Shown one piece after another: positions 1 through 11,295 of a stretch of DNA of 64,000 nucleotides. The first letter of the stretch is position 1. Each line of letters starts with the position of its first letter. The notes under the pieces were generated by a model that worked only from the letters and a program-made list of their open reading frames with translations, made no database searches and had not been told where the DNA came from. The stretch comes from Sepioteuthis lessoniana. Lineage: Eukaryota > Mollusca > Cephalopoda > Myopsida > Loliginidae. The stretch is taken from positions 159,062,346 through 159,126,345 of the forward strand of contig OY757904.1 of the NCBI GenBank assembly GCA_963585895.1, in the 5' to 3' direction. A program made the position numbers and the translations under genes.

Positions 1-404
1 ATTAACATTTAATGCAATCGAATCGGGACCAAGACATGTCTGTGTCACTTTGCCAACGAGAGAGAGAGAGAAGGAGTTTTTTTCTGTGCAAGAAGATCTG
101 ATTCGAGGTGATATTACTTATGATGGACTCTTTGAAGGTTGATAATGAAGGTAACAGCTTTGCCGAGTAAGATAGGTAGAGGTGAGTATTTTTTCCAAGT
201 TTATATTGACGCATTTTCTTTTTTAACGATGCTAACCCTACCAGGGACGAGACTGTATGAAGATATTCGTCGATAAGACGAAAAATAGAAACGATTTCAT
301 TCTTTTAGGGCAGAGAACATAAACAAGGCATTTGAAAAATGTGGTGGTGGAGATTTGGGTCTTTTGATGAAACATAGAATAATTAGTTGTCTAAATTTCT
401 GAGA
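1..404. other. No gene seen
   Basis: AT-rich sequence with a short GA tract near 60-75. The small open frames are short, have no family resemblance and overlap each other. Nothing beyond the left flank of the SINE pair can be supported. Confidence 0.6.
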
Positions 405-533
405 CGAAGCTTGGTGATTTTTATCATTAAGGGTTTTCGGACTCTTGTCTTCATCTTTATTGTAACGTTTCGGCCGATATGTCCTCCGGCCTTCTTCAGG
501 TGTTTGTCGAACTCGGGAACCTTCAGCAGGACA
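405..533 (-). repeat. SINE-G 3' part (antisense copy)
   Basis: Read on the minus strand this is the 3' half of a tRNA-type SINE. It has the central core with a GGCC...GGCC short stem followed by GAAACG, then a tail ending in AATGATAAAAAT. The same order is seen on the plus strand at 48200-48317. The copy lies head to head with the plus-strand copy that begins at about 526, giving an inverted arrangement. Family name unknown to me. Confidence 0.75.
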
Positions 534-763
534 CATGGCGTAACGGTTATAGGCGTTGGTTCCCTCAGCTTCTAAGGAGACAATCATCTGGAGGTTGTTG
601 GTTCAATCCTGACTGCAGGCGAGTAACAACACAGGAATACTTAACACTTGAACCCGGTTATGGCTAACGTAATCAGAACAAGCAACCCCCGTGGATTCAA
701 TAAAGGACGTAGTTCGAAGTTCTGTGAAGGTTCCCGAGTTCGACAAACACCTGAAGAAGGCCA
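526..763 (+). repeat. SINE-G, tRNA head and core
   Basis: The head carries Pol III-like boxes: an A-box-like TGGCGTAACGG near 534-544 and a B-box-like GGTTCAATCC near 600-609. The body matches the copy at 48000-48290 over more than 200 bp. The copy stops inside the core, just after CTGAAGAAGGCC at about 763, and lacks the tail that the neighbouring antisense copy has. It is a SINE and not a tRNA gene, because no cloverleaf with paired acceptor arms closes around the boxes. Confidence 0.75.
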
Positions 764-3095
764 TAGAATAATTATTAAAATATGCACAATTTTAAAATTT
801 GCAATAGATATTGTAACAATTGTATGTACAAAAAGATCATTTGTGCATCCATAATATTAAAAATACAAATACAAATTATATTTATAAGATGTCTTTGAGG
901 ACAAGAAAATGTTTTCCTACGTACTCCAGTTGAAGAGCAGCGATATAAATCATTAGTCCCCAACATTTTCTGTCGGAGAGCCTCTTAGTTTAACCCAGGC
1001 GGAGACAGAAGCCACTATCTTCAAAGAGGAAAAAAAAAGAAAAATCTCAGCTAAGTTCACAAGGTAACAATCATGAGATATCTGATGTTTACAGTTGCCA
1101 GAAAAAAACATTTAATATCAAGGTTAGATGAAGAGGTTGAAAGAAGGAGCACATCAAACAAGTGATGATTAAACAAGTACTAATGCTTGGTATTCTTGGT
1201 ATGTTTTATTTTGGAGAACAACTATTCACAGTCGTATCTAGTGCCAAACATGCTCACTACTTGCTGGGTGAGTGGGGGATAAAGATAGGGAACCATCTAG
1301 ATGGAAAAACGTGGTTCTAATTAAAACCAGAGATGTGGCAAGCAAGAAAGTCGGATTTCAAATCTTCTGAACGCTGAAGATCAGTAAGTTTCATCTGCAA
1401 TGGCAATGGTGTATCTATACAGTCAACTTCAAAAGGGAAAGGAAAAAAAATTAAAGTAAGGGAATAGGCTGCATAGATGGGCCTCGTGGGTTGCATGCGG
1501 CAAGGGAGCCATGGGTTTGGTGACCCCTTGATCTAAATTATACAAATACCAGACTTGATTAATCATTAGATTGCCTTTCAAATAAAATTGCCGATGAAAA
1601 GGTCACTCTTCAAGTTAAACAGAACCATCTATTATTAGTGGTCACTTTAAGCCTTTTGGTATATGGTAGAAGAATAATAGCCTTCCTTAAAAGCATGAAA
1701 AATCAATAATTTTAAACTTGTTAGTAAATCCTGGCAATCTAAATAAATTTTTTAAAAAGTCCATCCATCAGACACTTGTAGTTCTTTCATAAATGCTCTT
1801 CCACCGAGAAAGAAAATAATGGAAAAAATTGATCAGGTCTCATTTAATTTTCAAGCGTTATTTTTTGATATGATAGACCTTTTTTTATAATAAGTTTTTC
1901 AGATTAATGAAACATTAACTTGATATTAATTAAGCTTATTTTAGAACAATTGAACAGATAGTGAATGAAGTTGTATAAGAAAGATTTTACTGAACGATTT
2001 TTTCAAGGGAGCAAGTCTGGTCTCGAAAATCAATTTTTAAAAATCCAACGTTCCATCTGAGTTCGAACACTGACCTCTGACAGCAAATGGAAGCTCGTAA
2101 AAAACCTCAAACAAAAATTAACGTCTCCTACTTAATTCACATTGGAGTTGCTTTTCACGAATCTTTTTTTTCTTTCGATAAATAGTTGATTAAAACGAAC
2201 AAATAGAACATTTTTATGTAGTAGGCTTCAAAGGTAAAAACAAAGCAATCCCAAAGCTATAGAATTGTGGATTTTGACTTGAATGAAATTTGGATTTCCT
2301 GGTTAAGGGGTTTAAGTTTCTCAAAAGCAAAAATTAAAAGAATTTGAATAAACCTGTCTAAGAGTTTCCAGTCAAAACCAATTTTCATTTGGGAACGTTA
2401 GCACATAAACACGTACAGACACACACACATTTATACAATTAAAATTGGGAAACTCACAGCTAGAATAAATTTAAAAACGTTAAGTAAGATCGAAAATGAC
2501 CGTATATAGGACACACATACAAGAGGACTCACCCGTCTTTGACTGATCAGTTCTTTTTTTTTTTTTTTTTTTTTTGTCAAACCACTCTCCTCACTAGATA
2601 AGCATGGGAAGATGACCCACTTTAACCGACGATCAATCGTACGACGAGAATTTTAGCTTACTACCCATGAAAAGAAAGAGAAATCAAAACATAATTCAAC
2701 GTGGGATCCAGACAATAGGTTTGGGTGTCATGATCTGCAGGCGCTCCCTTAATAGCCCATGTCGGAGTGGAGGGGGCGATAGGCATCCTGCAAATATTGG
2801 TTGTTCTTTTTTCAGGTAAACAAACGACAAACTAAACAACCTCTTAAATCAGAGACACCGATGCAGAAAATAGACGAGAGAAGACAACAAACTTGCGTTC
2901 ATTGTTATTTTAGGAGCAACCCCACGTAAAGAGGGAGGAGAAAAAAGGTAGAAATCTGGGAAGTGAGCGCTAGATTTAATACAACAAGGTAAAGATTTGC
3001 TGACCAAGCTAAGAGGATAATAAAGAAAGGTTAGTTTTCTGATCCAGAAATACTCTGAATATGCAAACAAATAAATAGAGAAACATGTCAACAAG
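764..3095. other. No gene seen
   Basis: AT-rich sequence with homopolymer runs, including a T run of about 22 near 2551-2575 and a short CA tract near 2420. No reading frame resembles a known family. A more GC-rich patch at 2700-2790 could be the 5' untranslated end of the LINE that follows, but nothing proves it. Confidence 0.55.
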
Positions 3096-3099
3096 ATCT

Positions 3100-5880
3100 T
3101 AATACAGTAAGCGAGACGCTAAATACTGAAAAACAAGAACCCCCTAACCGAATTAAAACGCTAATTAATTGTAATCGAAACACCATACGCCCCAACATCA
3201 CAGAATAAACCCTAACACAAGAAGATAAAATGAATGTAGAGATCATAAAGAAAATCACTTTTGAAAAGAAAACTACTTTACCATCTTTGAGGAACCATGG
3301 CAAGAAAACTGTCAAGGAAGAAAATGAAAAAAATATACAAACTATTAACAAATATCTCAACGAACAACATCCTTGAATTAAACGAGCTAATCTATGTTGG
3401 AGCGAAATTAGTCTGTCATAAAATCGGTGTTCACCTAAAGAACACAAACAGAAACTTAAAACCTGGATGGGAAAGTAGAGTGAAAACACTGATAAGAAAT
3501 CTACGACAACAATAAAAAAATGATAAGAAAGAGAAAAAAACGTGGGATTATTTTGGAATGAAAAGAGAGAAGCAACATAGCAAGCAAAACAAATACAACT
3601 TGAGGAGACAAATTAGGAGTTTCTGGCGAAAGAAGGAAGACTAAAAAGATACCTGGATTCATTCAAAGTAACACTCAAAAAAATACTTAACTGGAAAACG
3701 CCCGGCCACGGTGGCATATATGGATTTTGGTTTAAAAATTCACTTCCACCCACGACAGACTGTCAATCGAAATGAATAGTTGCTTAGAAGAAACAGATAA
3801 ACCCAAATAGGAGACCAAAGGATGGACCACCCAGATCCAAAAAGAATCACAAAAAGCAATTGCCCCAACAACTATAGACTCATAACCTGCCTATTGAAGA
3901 TGTGCAAAATACACAAATTAGGGAAGAGATTTACAACTCGCTAATTTTGCGCGTACTGTTTCCTGAAGAACAGAAACGAGGCCACAAGGGAGCAAAAGAA
4001 ACTAGTGATCTGTTTTACATTGATTAAAACATCCTCAAAGAGAGCATAGCCAGACGAAAATATGTAGCTATGGCGTGGATTGACAACAAAAAAAAAGGTA
4101 TACGATATGGTCCTGAAAAGCTGGATCATAGAGTGTCTCAAAATTTACAAGATATCCGACAAAGTCATTAAGTCTATCGAAAAAAAAACATGAAAAACTG
4201 GAAAGTGGAAATGACAGTAGGCGGAAAAACTGTAGCTGAGGTGAAAATCCGGAGAGGTATATTCCAGGGAGATGCGTTGCTACAATTACTGTTTGTAATA
4301 GCGATGATGCCACACAATTATATACTTAAGAAATGAAATGGGGCTACAAACTTGCTAAATCATAAGAAAAGATTAATCAACCTATGTAGATTGACGACAT
4401 TAAACAATTTGCCAAAAATGAAAAAGAACTGGAGACCCTAACATAAGCAATAAGAGTATACAGTCAGTATATTGGAATTTAATTTGGCATTGAAAAACGT
4501 GCCATGCAAATGATGAGAAGTAGAAAAAGACAAATAACGGAAGGAATAGAACTACCAAATTAGGATAGAATCAGAACGCTCGGAGAAAAAGAAAACTTCC
4601 GTTACTTGGGAATATTGAAAGCAGACACCCCGGACTGTTGAAGATGAAAGAAAAAATAATTTTTAAAGTATCCCAGACGAACGAGAAAATTATTCGAAAG
4701 CAAACAGAAATCTCATTAAAGGGATAAACACCTCGTCGATCCTTCTTGTAAGGTATTCGGGAACATTCTTGAAGTGGACAAGGGAAGAACATTAACAAAT
4801 AGATAAGAAAACAAAAAAACTAATGAGGATGCAGAAGGCTTTACATCAGAGAAATGACGTTGGCAGATTATATGTGTCAAGAAAAGAAGAAGGAAGAGGA
4901 GTCGTTAGTATTAAATATAGCGTGGATGCATCATTACGAAGACTCGAAGGCTACATTAAAAAGATCAAAGAAAGACTGATTACTGCGACTTGAAACAGCA
5001 CCAACACTAAGATCAACAGAATAACGAAACAAAAATAGAAAGAAAAGCAATTCTATGGATTTTTCAAGCGACCAAGAAACGAAATCTCACACGAGAAGAT
5101 TTGAACATTGGTCAGAAAAGGAAACTTTACGAGAGAGACTGAATCTTATCTAATAACAGCACAATACAGCACCATAAGGACGAATTGTGTTAAAACAAAA
5201 ATAAATAAGACACAACAAAAGGGCAAATGTAGGTTATGTGAGGATAGAGACGAAATAATTGATCACATAATAAGCGAATGCAGCAAATTAGAGCAAAAAG
5301 AGTATATGATTAGATATGACTGGGTGGGGAATGTAATCTACAGGGAACCGTGCAAAAAACTGAAATTTGATCATATTACCAAATGGTATATGCACAACAA
5401 GAATCCGTTCTGGAGAATGAGACGCACAAAATTCTCTGGGATTTTGAGAAACAAACAGATCATTTAATCTCGGCCAGGCAACCACATGTACTGATAGTCA
5501 AAAAAAAAAAAAAGAAAAAGAAAGGAAGAGAACTTGCCGAATAATGGACTTTGTCATCGGGGCGGACCACAGAGTAAAAATAAAAGAAAGTGAAAAGAGA
5601 AATATGTACTTAGACCTTGCCAGAGAGAAAAAAAGATGATGGAACATGAAGGTGGCGGTGATACCAATTGTAAGTGGCACGCTCGGTACAGTCACCAAGG
5701 ATTTATACAGGAAGCGGAGAACTTGGAAATAAGAGGACGAGTGGAGACCATCCAAATTACAGCATGGTTGAGATCGACCAGAATACTAAGAAGAGTCTTG
5801 GAGACTTGAGGAGACTTGCTGTCATTTAGATTCTAGTTGAAAACCATCATCTAAAGCTGATGTGAAAAACTCTCAAAAAA
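3100..5880 (+). mobile_element. Decayed non-LTR retrotransposon with C-terminal CCHC/endonuclease region, copy a
   Basis: A nearly full-length but dead LINE. Recognisable pieces in order: an N-terminal linker (3330-3510, ELNELIYVGAKLV), RT motif A with AWIDNKKK and a downstream YDMV (4073-4115), the GIFQGDAL motif (4252-4280), the IDDIKQFAKNEKELETL block (4386-4440) where the codon before IDD is a stop, a thumb region (4560-5000), a CCHC motif (5230-5280) and a final endonuclease-like block (5530-5800). Stops and frameshifts separate the blocks. The Cys-Cys-His-Cys motif followed by an IMDF-type acidic motif is typical of restriction-like endonuclease LINEs (R2/NeSL/Hero type); exact clade not determined. 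It ends near 5880 with an AATAATGATA-like tail. Confidence 0.8.
5108..5467 (+). pseudogene. C-terminal CCHC fragment of LINE copy a
   Basis: Open for 119 residues. It contains CRLCEDRDEIIDHIISEC, giving the spacing C-x2-C-x8-H-x4-C, followed by a Trp-rich stretch. In restriction-like endonuclease LINEs this zinc motif sits between the RT and the nuclease and is involved in target DNA binding. The downstream position where the family has an RPD motif reads as QPH, so the first catalytic Asp appears lost. A run of about 13 A at 5503-5515 then breaks the frame. The remainder of the nuclease continues in another frame at 5530-5800. Confidence 0.7.
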
Positions 5881-5884
5881 GTAA

Positions 5885-6790
5885 AATAATGATATGGAGA
5901 AAAAACAAATGGGTGTAAAGACTTGCACATTTGAAAGAAAAGATTAATCACTTTATGTTTATGGATGATTTTAAGATTTTTGCTTGTGGTCTAAAAAGAT
6001 GAGAATTTCTAATACAGACTATTAAAATTTTCAGTTTAGGAATTTGGTATTGAAAAATGCTCGATACTTTTAATAAAAAGAAGTAAAAACGAAAGAGATA
6101 GAACTACCCAATCAAGAAAGCATGAGAAAATTTGGAGAAAAAAAAGCAAAACACAGCAAACAAAAACAAAAAAAAGACAAGAAAAAATATTTCGGAATAT
6201 TAGAAGCGGAAACCCTTAATCAAATAGAGATGAATGAAAAAGCAGAACTTCAGAAGAACACGAAACTTCTGAAAGCAATCTTTGAAGGAGAAATTTAATT
6301 AAGGTAATAAATACCTGGGCAGTCACCCTTGTAAGATACTCTGAACACTTTTTAAATTGGACAAAGGAGGAAGTAAAAAAATATGAACCACAGAACAATG
6401 CTCAATACCTTCTACTCGAGTGATGTCATCGTCATATTCTATTTGATAAAAAAATAATGAGAATAAAAAGGAGTTACCAGTATCAAGAATTGGGTAAGGG
6501 CAACTAAACAGGGATTGGAAGAATATTCAAGAAAAAGCAAAAAGCAACTGATTTTATCAGCCATCAACAGCCATAAAAACAGAACGCCAAAATCAAAATA
6601 TCTAGAAAAATAAAAAGGGAAAGAAAAACAACTATATGTATATTTTAAGTGACACATAAAGGATATTGCAGGCAAAAAGATCTGGATATGGTGACAAAGA
6701 GGACACTTAATAAGAGAAACTGAATATATAATTATAGCAGCACAAAAATGACATGTGGACTTATTATATCAACGCAAAAAAAGTCTAATA
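5885..6790 (+). mobile_element. Decayed CCHC-type LINE fragment, copy b
   Basis: Begins directly after the 3' end of copy a and has the same orientation. It starts at the RT catalytic block (KINHFMFMDDFKIFA, about 5942-5990) and continues through the IEKC-like, thumb and INTWAVTLVRYS (about 6304-6345) blocks to just before the CCHC region. Many stops and indels. It ends in an A/G-rich stretch near 6790. The exact abutment could be insertion into the older copy's tail or a tandem rearrangement. Confidence 0.7.
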
Positions 6791-6974
6791 TGCAGCAGAA
6801 TACTTAACTTTAATTAAGAAGAAGAAAATAATTTGTCATTTATTGTATTTTGCTATTTCAACGGATACCTGGATACCTGCCACAGCCGTTGATGGTATAT
6901 ATAGTCATCCACAGTCAGACTGTTTCGTTGTATCACAACTCTTCAGTGTGGTTAGATACGCGAGATAATCAAAG

Positions 6975-7037
6975 CTGGGATCGCAAACCGGCTGACATTA
7001 CACCAGCCGTAGATTCTACCGCACCGCTACGGGGATA
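6975..7037 (-). repeat. tRNA-derived SINE head
   Basis: On the minus strand there is an A-box-like TAGCGGTGCGGTAG, an anticodon-arm-like pair around CTACGGC, and a B-box-like GGTTTGCGATCCC with tRNA-like spacing of about 35 bases. No full cloverleaf with a paired acceptor stem is evident, so a SINE or decayed tRNA fragment is more likely than a tRNA gene. The body to 6850 is unassigned. Confidence 0.5.
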
Positions 7038-7265
7038 CTAGCGTAACCGAAGGGATTTTAAACGCATATGTATCCCTGTTGTTTTGTTTACATGTATACA
7101 CTTTACGTTTAACGGCTATATATATATACAATGAAAAAGTATATTGTCTCATTAAATTCACACAACATTTTATTCTTAACATTGTTTTTTGAATATTGAT
7201 AAATAACAATATAGACTTTTTGTCCAAATTTCATGAAGAAACTTAAAAACAATAATTAAAACTCC

Positions 7266-7267
<2 letters not shown>

Positions 7268-7300
<33 letters not shown>
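7268..7300. repeat. (TA)n microsatellite
   Basis: About 16 perfect TA dinucleotides. Confidence 0.95.
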
Positions 7301-7303
<3 letters not shown>

Positions 7304-7559
7304 GTAATAAATCTAAATCAATAATGAACTACTCTCATCTTTAGCCACAAAAAGGCATTTTCTCATATATTGCATGTAATGAACGATGGTAAGTTTCTTC
7401 GACGTGTCCAAAACATATCTTGTGTAATGAACGACCCATTATTTTAAGGTCTTAAGAAGTCGTTCATTACACGAATATACGGTAGTTTGTTGATATGTTT
7501 CTTTAATTGGTTCTCTTCGGGTTTTTTTATTAAAGAAAAGCTAAAATGAATCGAAGTAA

Positions 7560-8545
7560 ATATAGTTGGTTAGGTTGGTTAGTTGTGTTTTATGGCATAT
7601 CAACCTTTGTGGGTTATTTAACGCCAAATCCATCTTATGCAAATATTCAGTTCTATTTCAAACAATTCAGTTTAACATGAATACACAGTTTAATTGTTAA
7701 AAACGTTTCTATTTCAAGCTATTCAGTTTAGTCAAACAGTTCTATTTCAAACAATTCTGTTCAGCTTAAGTAAGCAGTTTCGATCTCAAAACAGTTCTAT
7801 TTCAAGCAGTTCAGTTTAGCATGAGTACAGTTTGATTGTCAAAAATATTTCTATTGCAAGCTATTCAGTTTAGTCAAACAGTTCAAATTTAAATAAATCA
7901 GTTCAGCATAAGTACGCAATTTAGTTCTATTTAACCCGTAGATAAGGCCCTATCAGTTGCTACCACTCCAGGCCAGAGTGGACCTGGGTGCAATGGCAAT
8001 GAAGGGATACACCGCATTCCCCAAAGCCCCAGCATTACTAGAACCTCACCATCAGATTGTTTAGTGTCATGTGCAGGACACTCGTTGGGGGTGTTTTACA
8101 CCTCTGCAGAGGTGCAGTCAGTGTATTCTACAACCGCAACCGACTGGGCAATACACAGAGTTAATGTCAAAAGAGTTTTATTTCAGATAATTCAGTCTAG
8201 CATAAGTACACAGTTTAGAGGTCAAAACAGTTCTATTTTAAACAATTCAATTTAGCATAAATACGCAGTCTAAATGCCAAAAACAGTAAGCTTAAGCCAC
8301 GGTTTAGTTCAATTTAACTCATAGATATGACCCTATCAGATGCTACGACTCCGGGCCAGAGTGGACCTGGAAGCGATGGCAAGGAAGAGGTACTCCGCAT
8401 TTCACAAAGCTCCAGCATCACTGGAACTTCACCATCTGATTGTTTTGTGTCATATCCAGGCCACTCGTTGGTAGGGGGTCTTACTCCTCTGCAGAGGTAC
8501 TGTCGGTGTATTCTACCGCCCCAGCCGACTGCACAAAGGTAGATA
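7560..8545 (-). repeat. SINE-D composite with expanded linker and two head copies
   Basis: Sense is the minus strand. Blocks in plus order: the 3' end with a GGTT-rich tail and the TATGGCATATCAACC motif (7560-7640); a linker made of imperfect repeats of a CTATTTCAA-x-ATTCAGTTTA type unit (7640-7930); a head-plus-body block (7935-8150); more linker (8160-8310); and a second head-plus-body block (8322-8540). On the minus strand the head resembles the start of a tRNA (CAGTCGGCTGG). Normally one body and one short linker are present (compare 14820-15101), so this copy is an amplified or nested form. Confidence 0.75.
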
Positions 8546-10105
8546 TTTTTATTTATTTAATGAAATGTCTTTCTCAATATGAAGGTTGATTTAAGGCCGA
8601 CTTCTTCAATTATTTTTTCTGTTGGCGCAAATATAAATTGATTTATATCAATATTAAATACAAAATCTATTGTTTTATTTAGAAACTTTGCCCTGGTCAT
8701 CATTTATCATATCATTGCACATTTACACATTTCACAAGTTTAATTCGGTACTGGTATCGTTGTTAGTGCTGTGACATTGATAATCGCTTTTTTTTAACCA
8801 AGTTCTGAGTAATAGCAATAAACTTTATCTTGTGTTAAATGCACAAGAAAATAAGCGCTTGGCAACTTCCTGAACTGCTGTTTCCTAACCTTGTTGATAA
8901 TATTCAAGGTCAACTTATTATTCTACGTAACCGGGTTAAACACAAAAGCAACACCAACTATACGCAATAAGCAGCAAATTTCTGGCAAAGATACCAATTT
9001 TATTTGCTGAGTTTTTTGGGTTTTTTTTTTGGTTTTTTTTTTTCTAGCATTGTAAACGAAAAATCCTGAAACTTTTCCATTGTAAAAAGAAAAAAAAATG
9101 GTTTGGGGAAAATATCAAGGATTTTTATCATTTTTAAGACATTCTCTTTGATGAATTTCGTTGGTGACATTTGCCTTTAATGCAATTGTTTGGGAGAGTT
9201 GTTTCTAAAAGCAATACGATATTTTTGTTGTGTCTCGGCAATTATTCTTTTCGTTTGTATAATTGGCAGTTTTATTTTCTATGTACCGACGGCCTTGGCC
9301 AATGACACCCACCACCAGCACCTCACTCACCTAACCGTTGCTTCTTTCATCACCACTTCCCCCCACACCATCACCATTGCCATCAGCAGCCCCGCCGCCG
9401 CCGCCGCCGCCGTTCTCGAGTCTCCTTTCCTTCTGCTTATCGGTGCTCTCTGAAATCATGACTTGTTGATTAGAGCCATGATGACGATGATGATTATGAT
9501 GATGCTTTTTTTTCTGAAGTTTTTTGTTTACAATGCCAGCAACACAGAAATAGCTTAGAGATGCAAAGAACTCACTGTTGAAGGTCAATGCGGTTAATGT
9601 TTCTTTCACACTGTGCTTGGTATTTGCCAGCGGCTCGTTGTTTACTGTGAAGCAACTTTAGGCTGGTTGGTATTTTTTGAGTAGGTGTCTTCACATGCCG
9701 TCGCACTGCTTACTTCTAAGATTTGAAGTTTAAGAAACAATATACACACTCATTCCTCATGTTTTGCGTTTCGCCATATGAGCTATTTATTTTTTTATAA
9801 ATGAGTGCATATGTCCCTAATCGTTGAAGAAACCGTATTCTCTTTCTCTCTCCTATCGTTTTTACGGTATTTGTTGGTGGATGTGAACTTATTTGTTAGT
9901 CATTATTAAAAGAACCGTGTAGAAACCAACATTTCAAAGTTTAAAACAAAACAAAAACCAAAAAAAATCATATTAGTCCATGTACACCCTCTTGTGATTG
10001 AAAGGTTTAATGGTGTTGTCCTGTTTTGTGCACATATTTTAGATATCAGTAATCGTAAATTTATTATCTAACTGTTGGAAGACGAAACCCTAATCTATGA
10101 GAAAC
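8546..10105. other. No gene seen; low-complexity patch
   Basis: Contains T-rich runs (9010-9045) and a short (CCG)n/(CAC)n patch at 9308-9412. That patch produces open frames on both strands (His/Thr-rich on plus, His/Asn and Gly-rich on minus). These are compositional and have no domain. Nothing else recognised. Confidence 0.55.
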
Positions 10106-10109
10106 CTAC

Positions 10110-10368
10110 ACATTTTATAGGTTAGAGTTATTTTATGCCTAAAAGTTAAGAAATTGCGTTCATTGTACATTTATATTAACTTTTTTTGTGTGGTTGTTTC
10201 TTAGAGTTTTTTTTACCCATTTATATGATATCAAGTATTCTTATCTAACACAAATAATTCATACACAATTATATGGTTTCAAGAAATTATTTCTATTCAA
10301 TAATAATCATTTATTTGTATACAGTTATAGGATTTCAAGTAACTAATAATAAATAAATAAATAAAGAA
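10110..10368 (-). repeat. SINE-D tail and linker fragment
   Basis: Contains the AATTGCGTTCATTGTACATTTATATT block seen also at 42130-42165, 19330-19350 and 59085-59115. It is followed by linker-type repeats with a GGTTTCAAG-like motif. Sense is the minus strand by comparison with complete copies. The head is missing, and LINE copy c begins directly after it. Confidence 0.6.
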
Positions 10369-11295
10369 TTATAAGGACTCGAAGAAGACTCTTAGGCGAT
10401 AACACATCTGAAATCGCACTGACCAACACTCAAGAGAGTACCGAATCGGAAAAAGCCAGACCATGATGGGATACATGACTTCTGGTTTTTCAAAATTCAC
10501 GTCCACGACAGACTGATTCTTGAACTGAGTAGGTGACAAAAACCCAGAAATACTCAAATGGATGACAAAAGGGAAGACCACTCTGATTCAGAAAAAACTC
10601 TGCAAAAAGGAGCCATCGGCGGCGACTATTGACCCATGACGTATTTGCTTATGATGTGTAACATTCTAACAGTACTGATTAGAGAGGAGATAAATTACTC
10701 GTTAGAAAGTCGTGGACAACACATCCCCATGGAGAGCAAAACGAGACGGAAAAATGGCGTCATGGCGTGGATTGACAATAAAAAGGTATACAATATGGTT
10801 CCGTTAAGCTGGATAAAAACTGTTTAAAAATGTATAAGATATCCGTCAAAGTCATAAAGTTATTTACGGAAGCCGAAAAAATACTAGAAAGTGGAAATGA
10901 CAACTGGAGGAAAAATTTAGCTGAAGTGAAAATCCTGAGAGGAATCTTCTAGAGAGATGCACTTTCATCCTTGCTATTTGTAACAACAATCATGCCATTC
11001 AATTATATATTTAAGAGGTGCACTGGAAGCTACGAATTAATTAAATGAAAAAAAGAAAATATTAACTATCTAATGTTCATGGACGTCAAAAAGCTGTTTG
11101 CTAGAAATGAAAAGAACAGGAAACTTTAATACAAACAATAGGAATATACAGTCAGAATATGGGAATGGAATTTGGCATAGAAAAATGTGCCACACAAATA
11201 ATGAGAAGTGAAAAAAGACAAATAGCGGAAGGAATAGAACAACTAAATCAAGAAAGAATCAGAAGGCTCGGAGAAAAGGAAACTTTCAAGTACAG

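Noticed and set aside
600-620. tRNA-like GGTTCAATCC element as an independent tRNA gene
   Set aside because: Part of SINE-G, repeated with its body at 48000-48317.
3088-3489. 133-codon minus frame
   Set aside because: Antisense to the LINE copy a N-terminal coding region, which is recognisable on plus.
9190-9609. His-rich opposing open frames around a CCG/CAC patch
   Set aside because: Low complexity on both strands, with no start context or splice sites that stand out.
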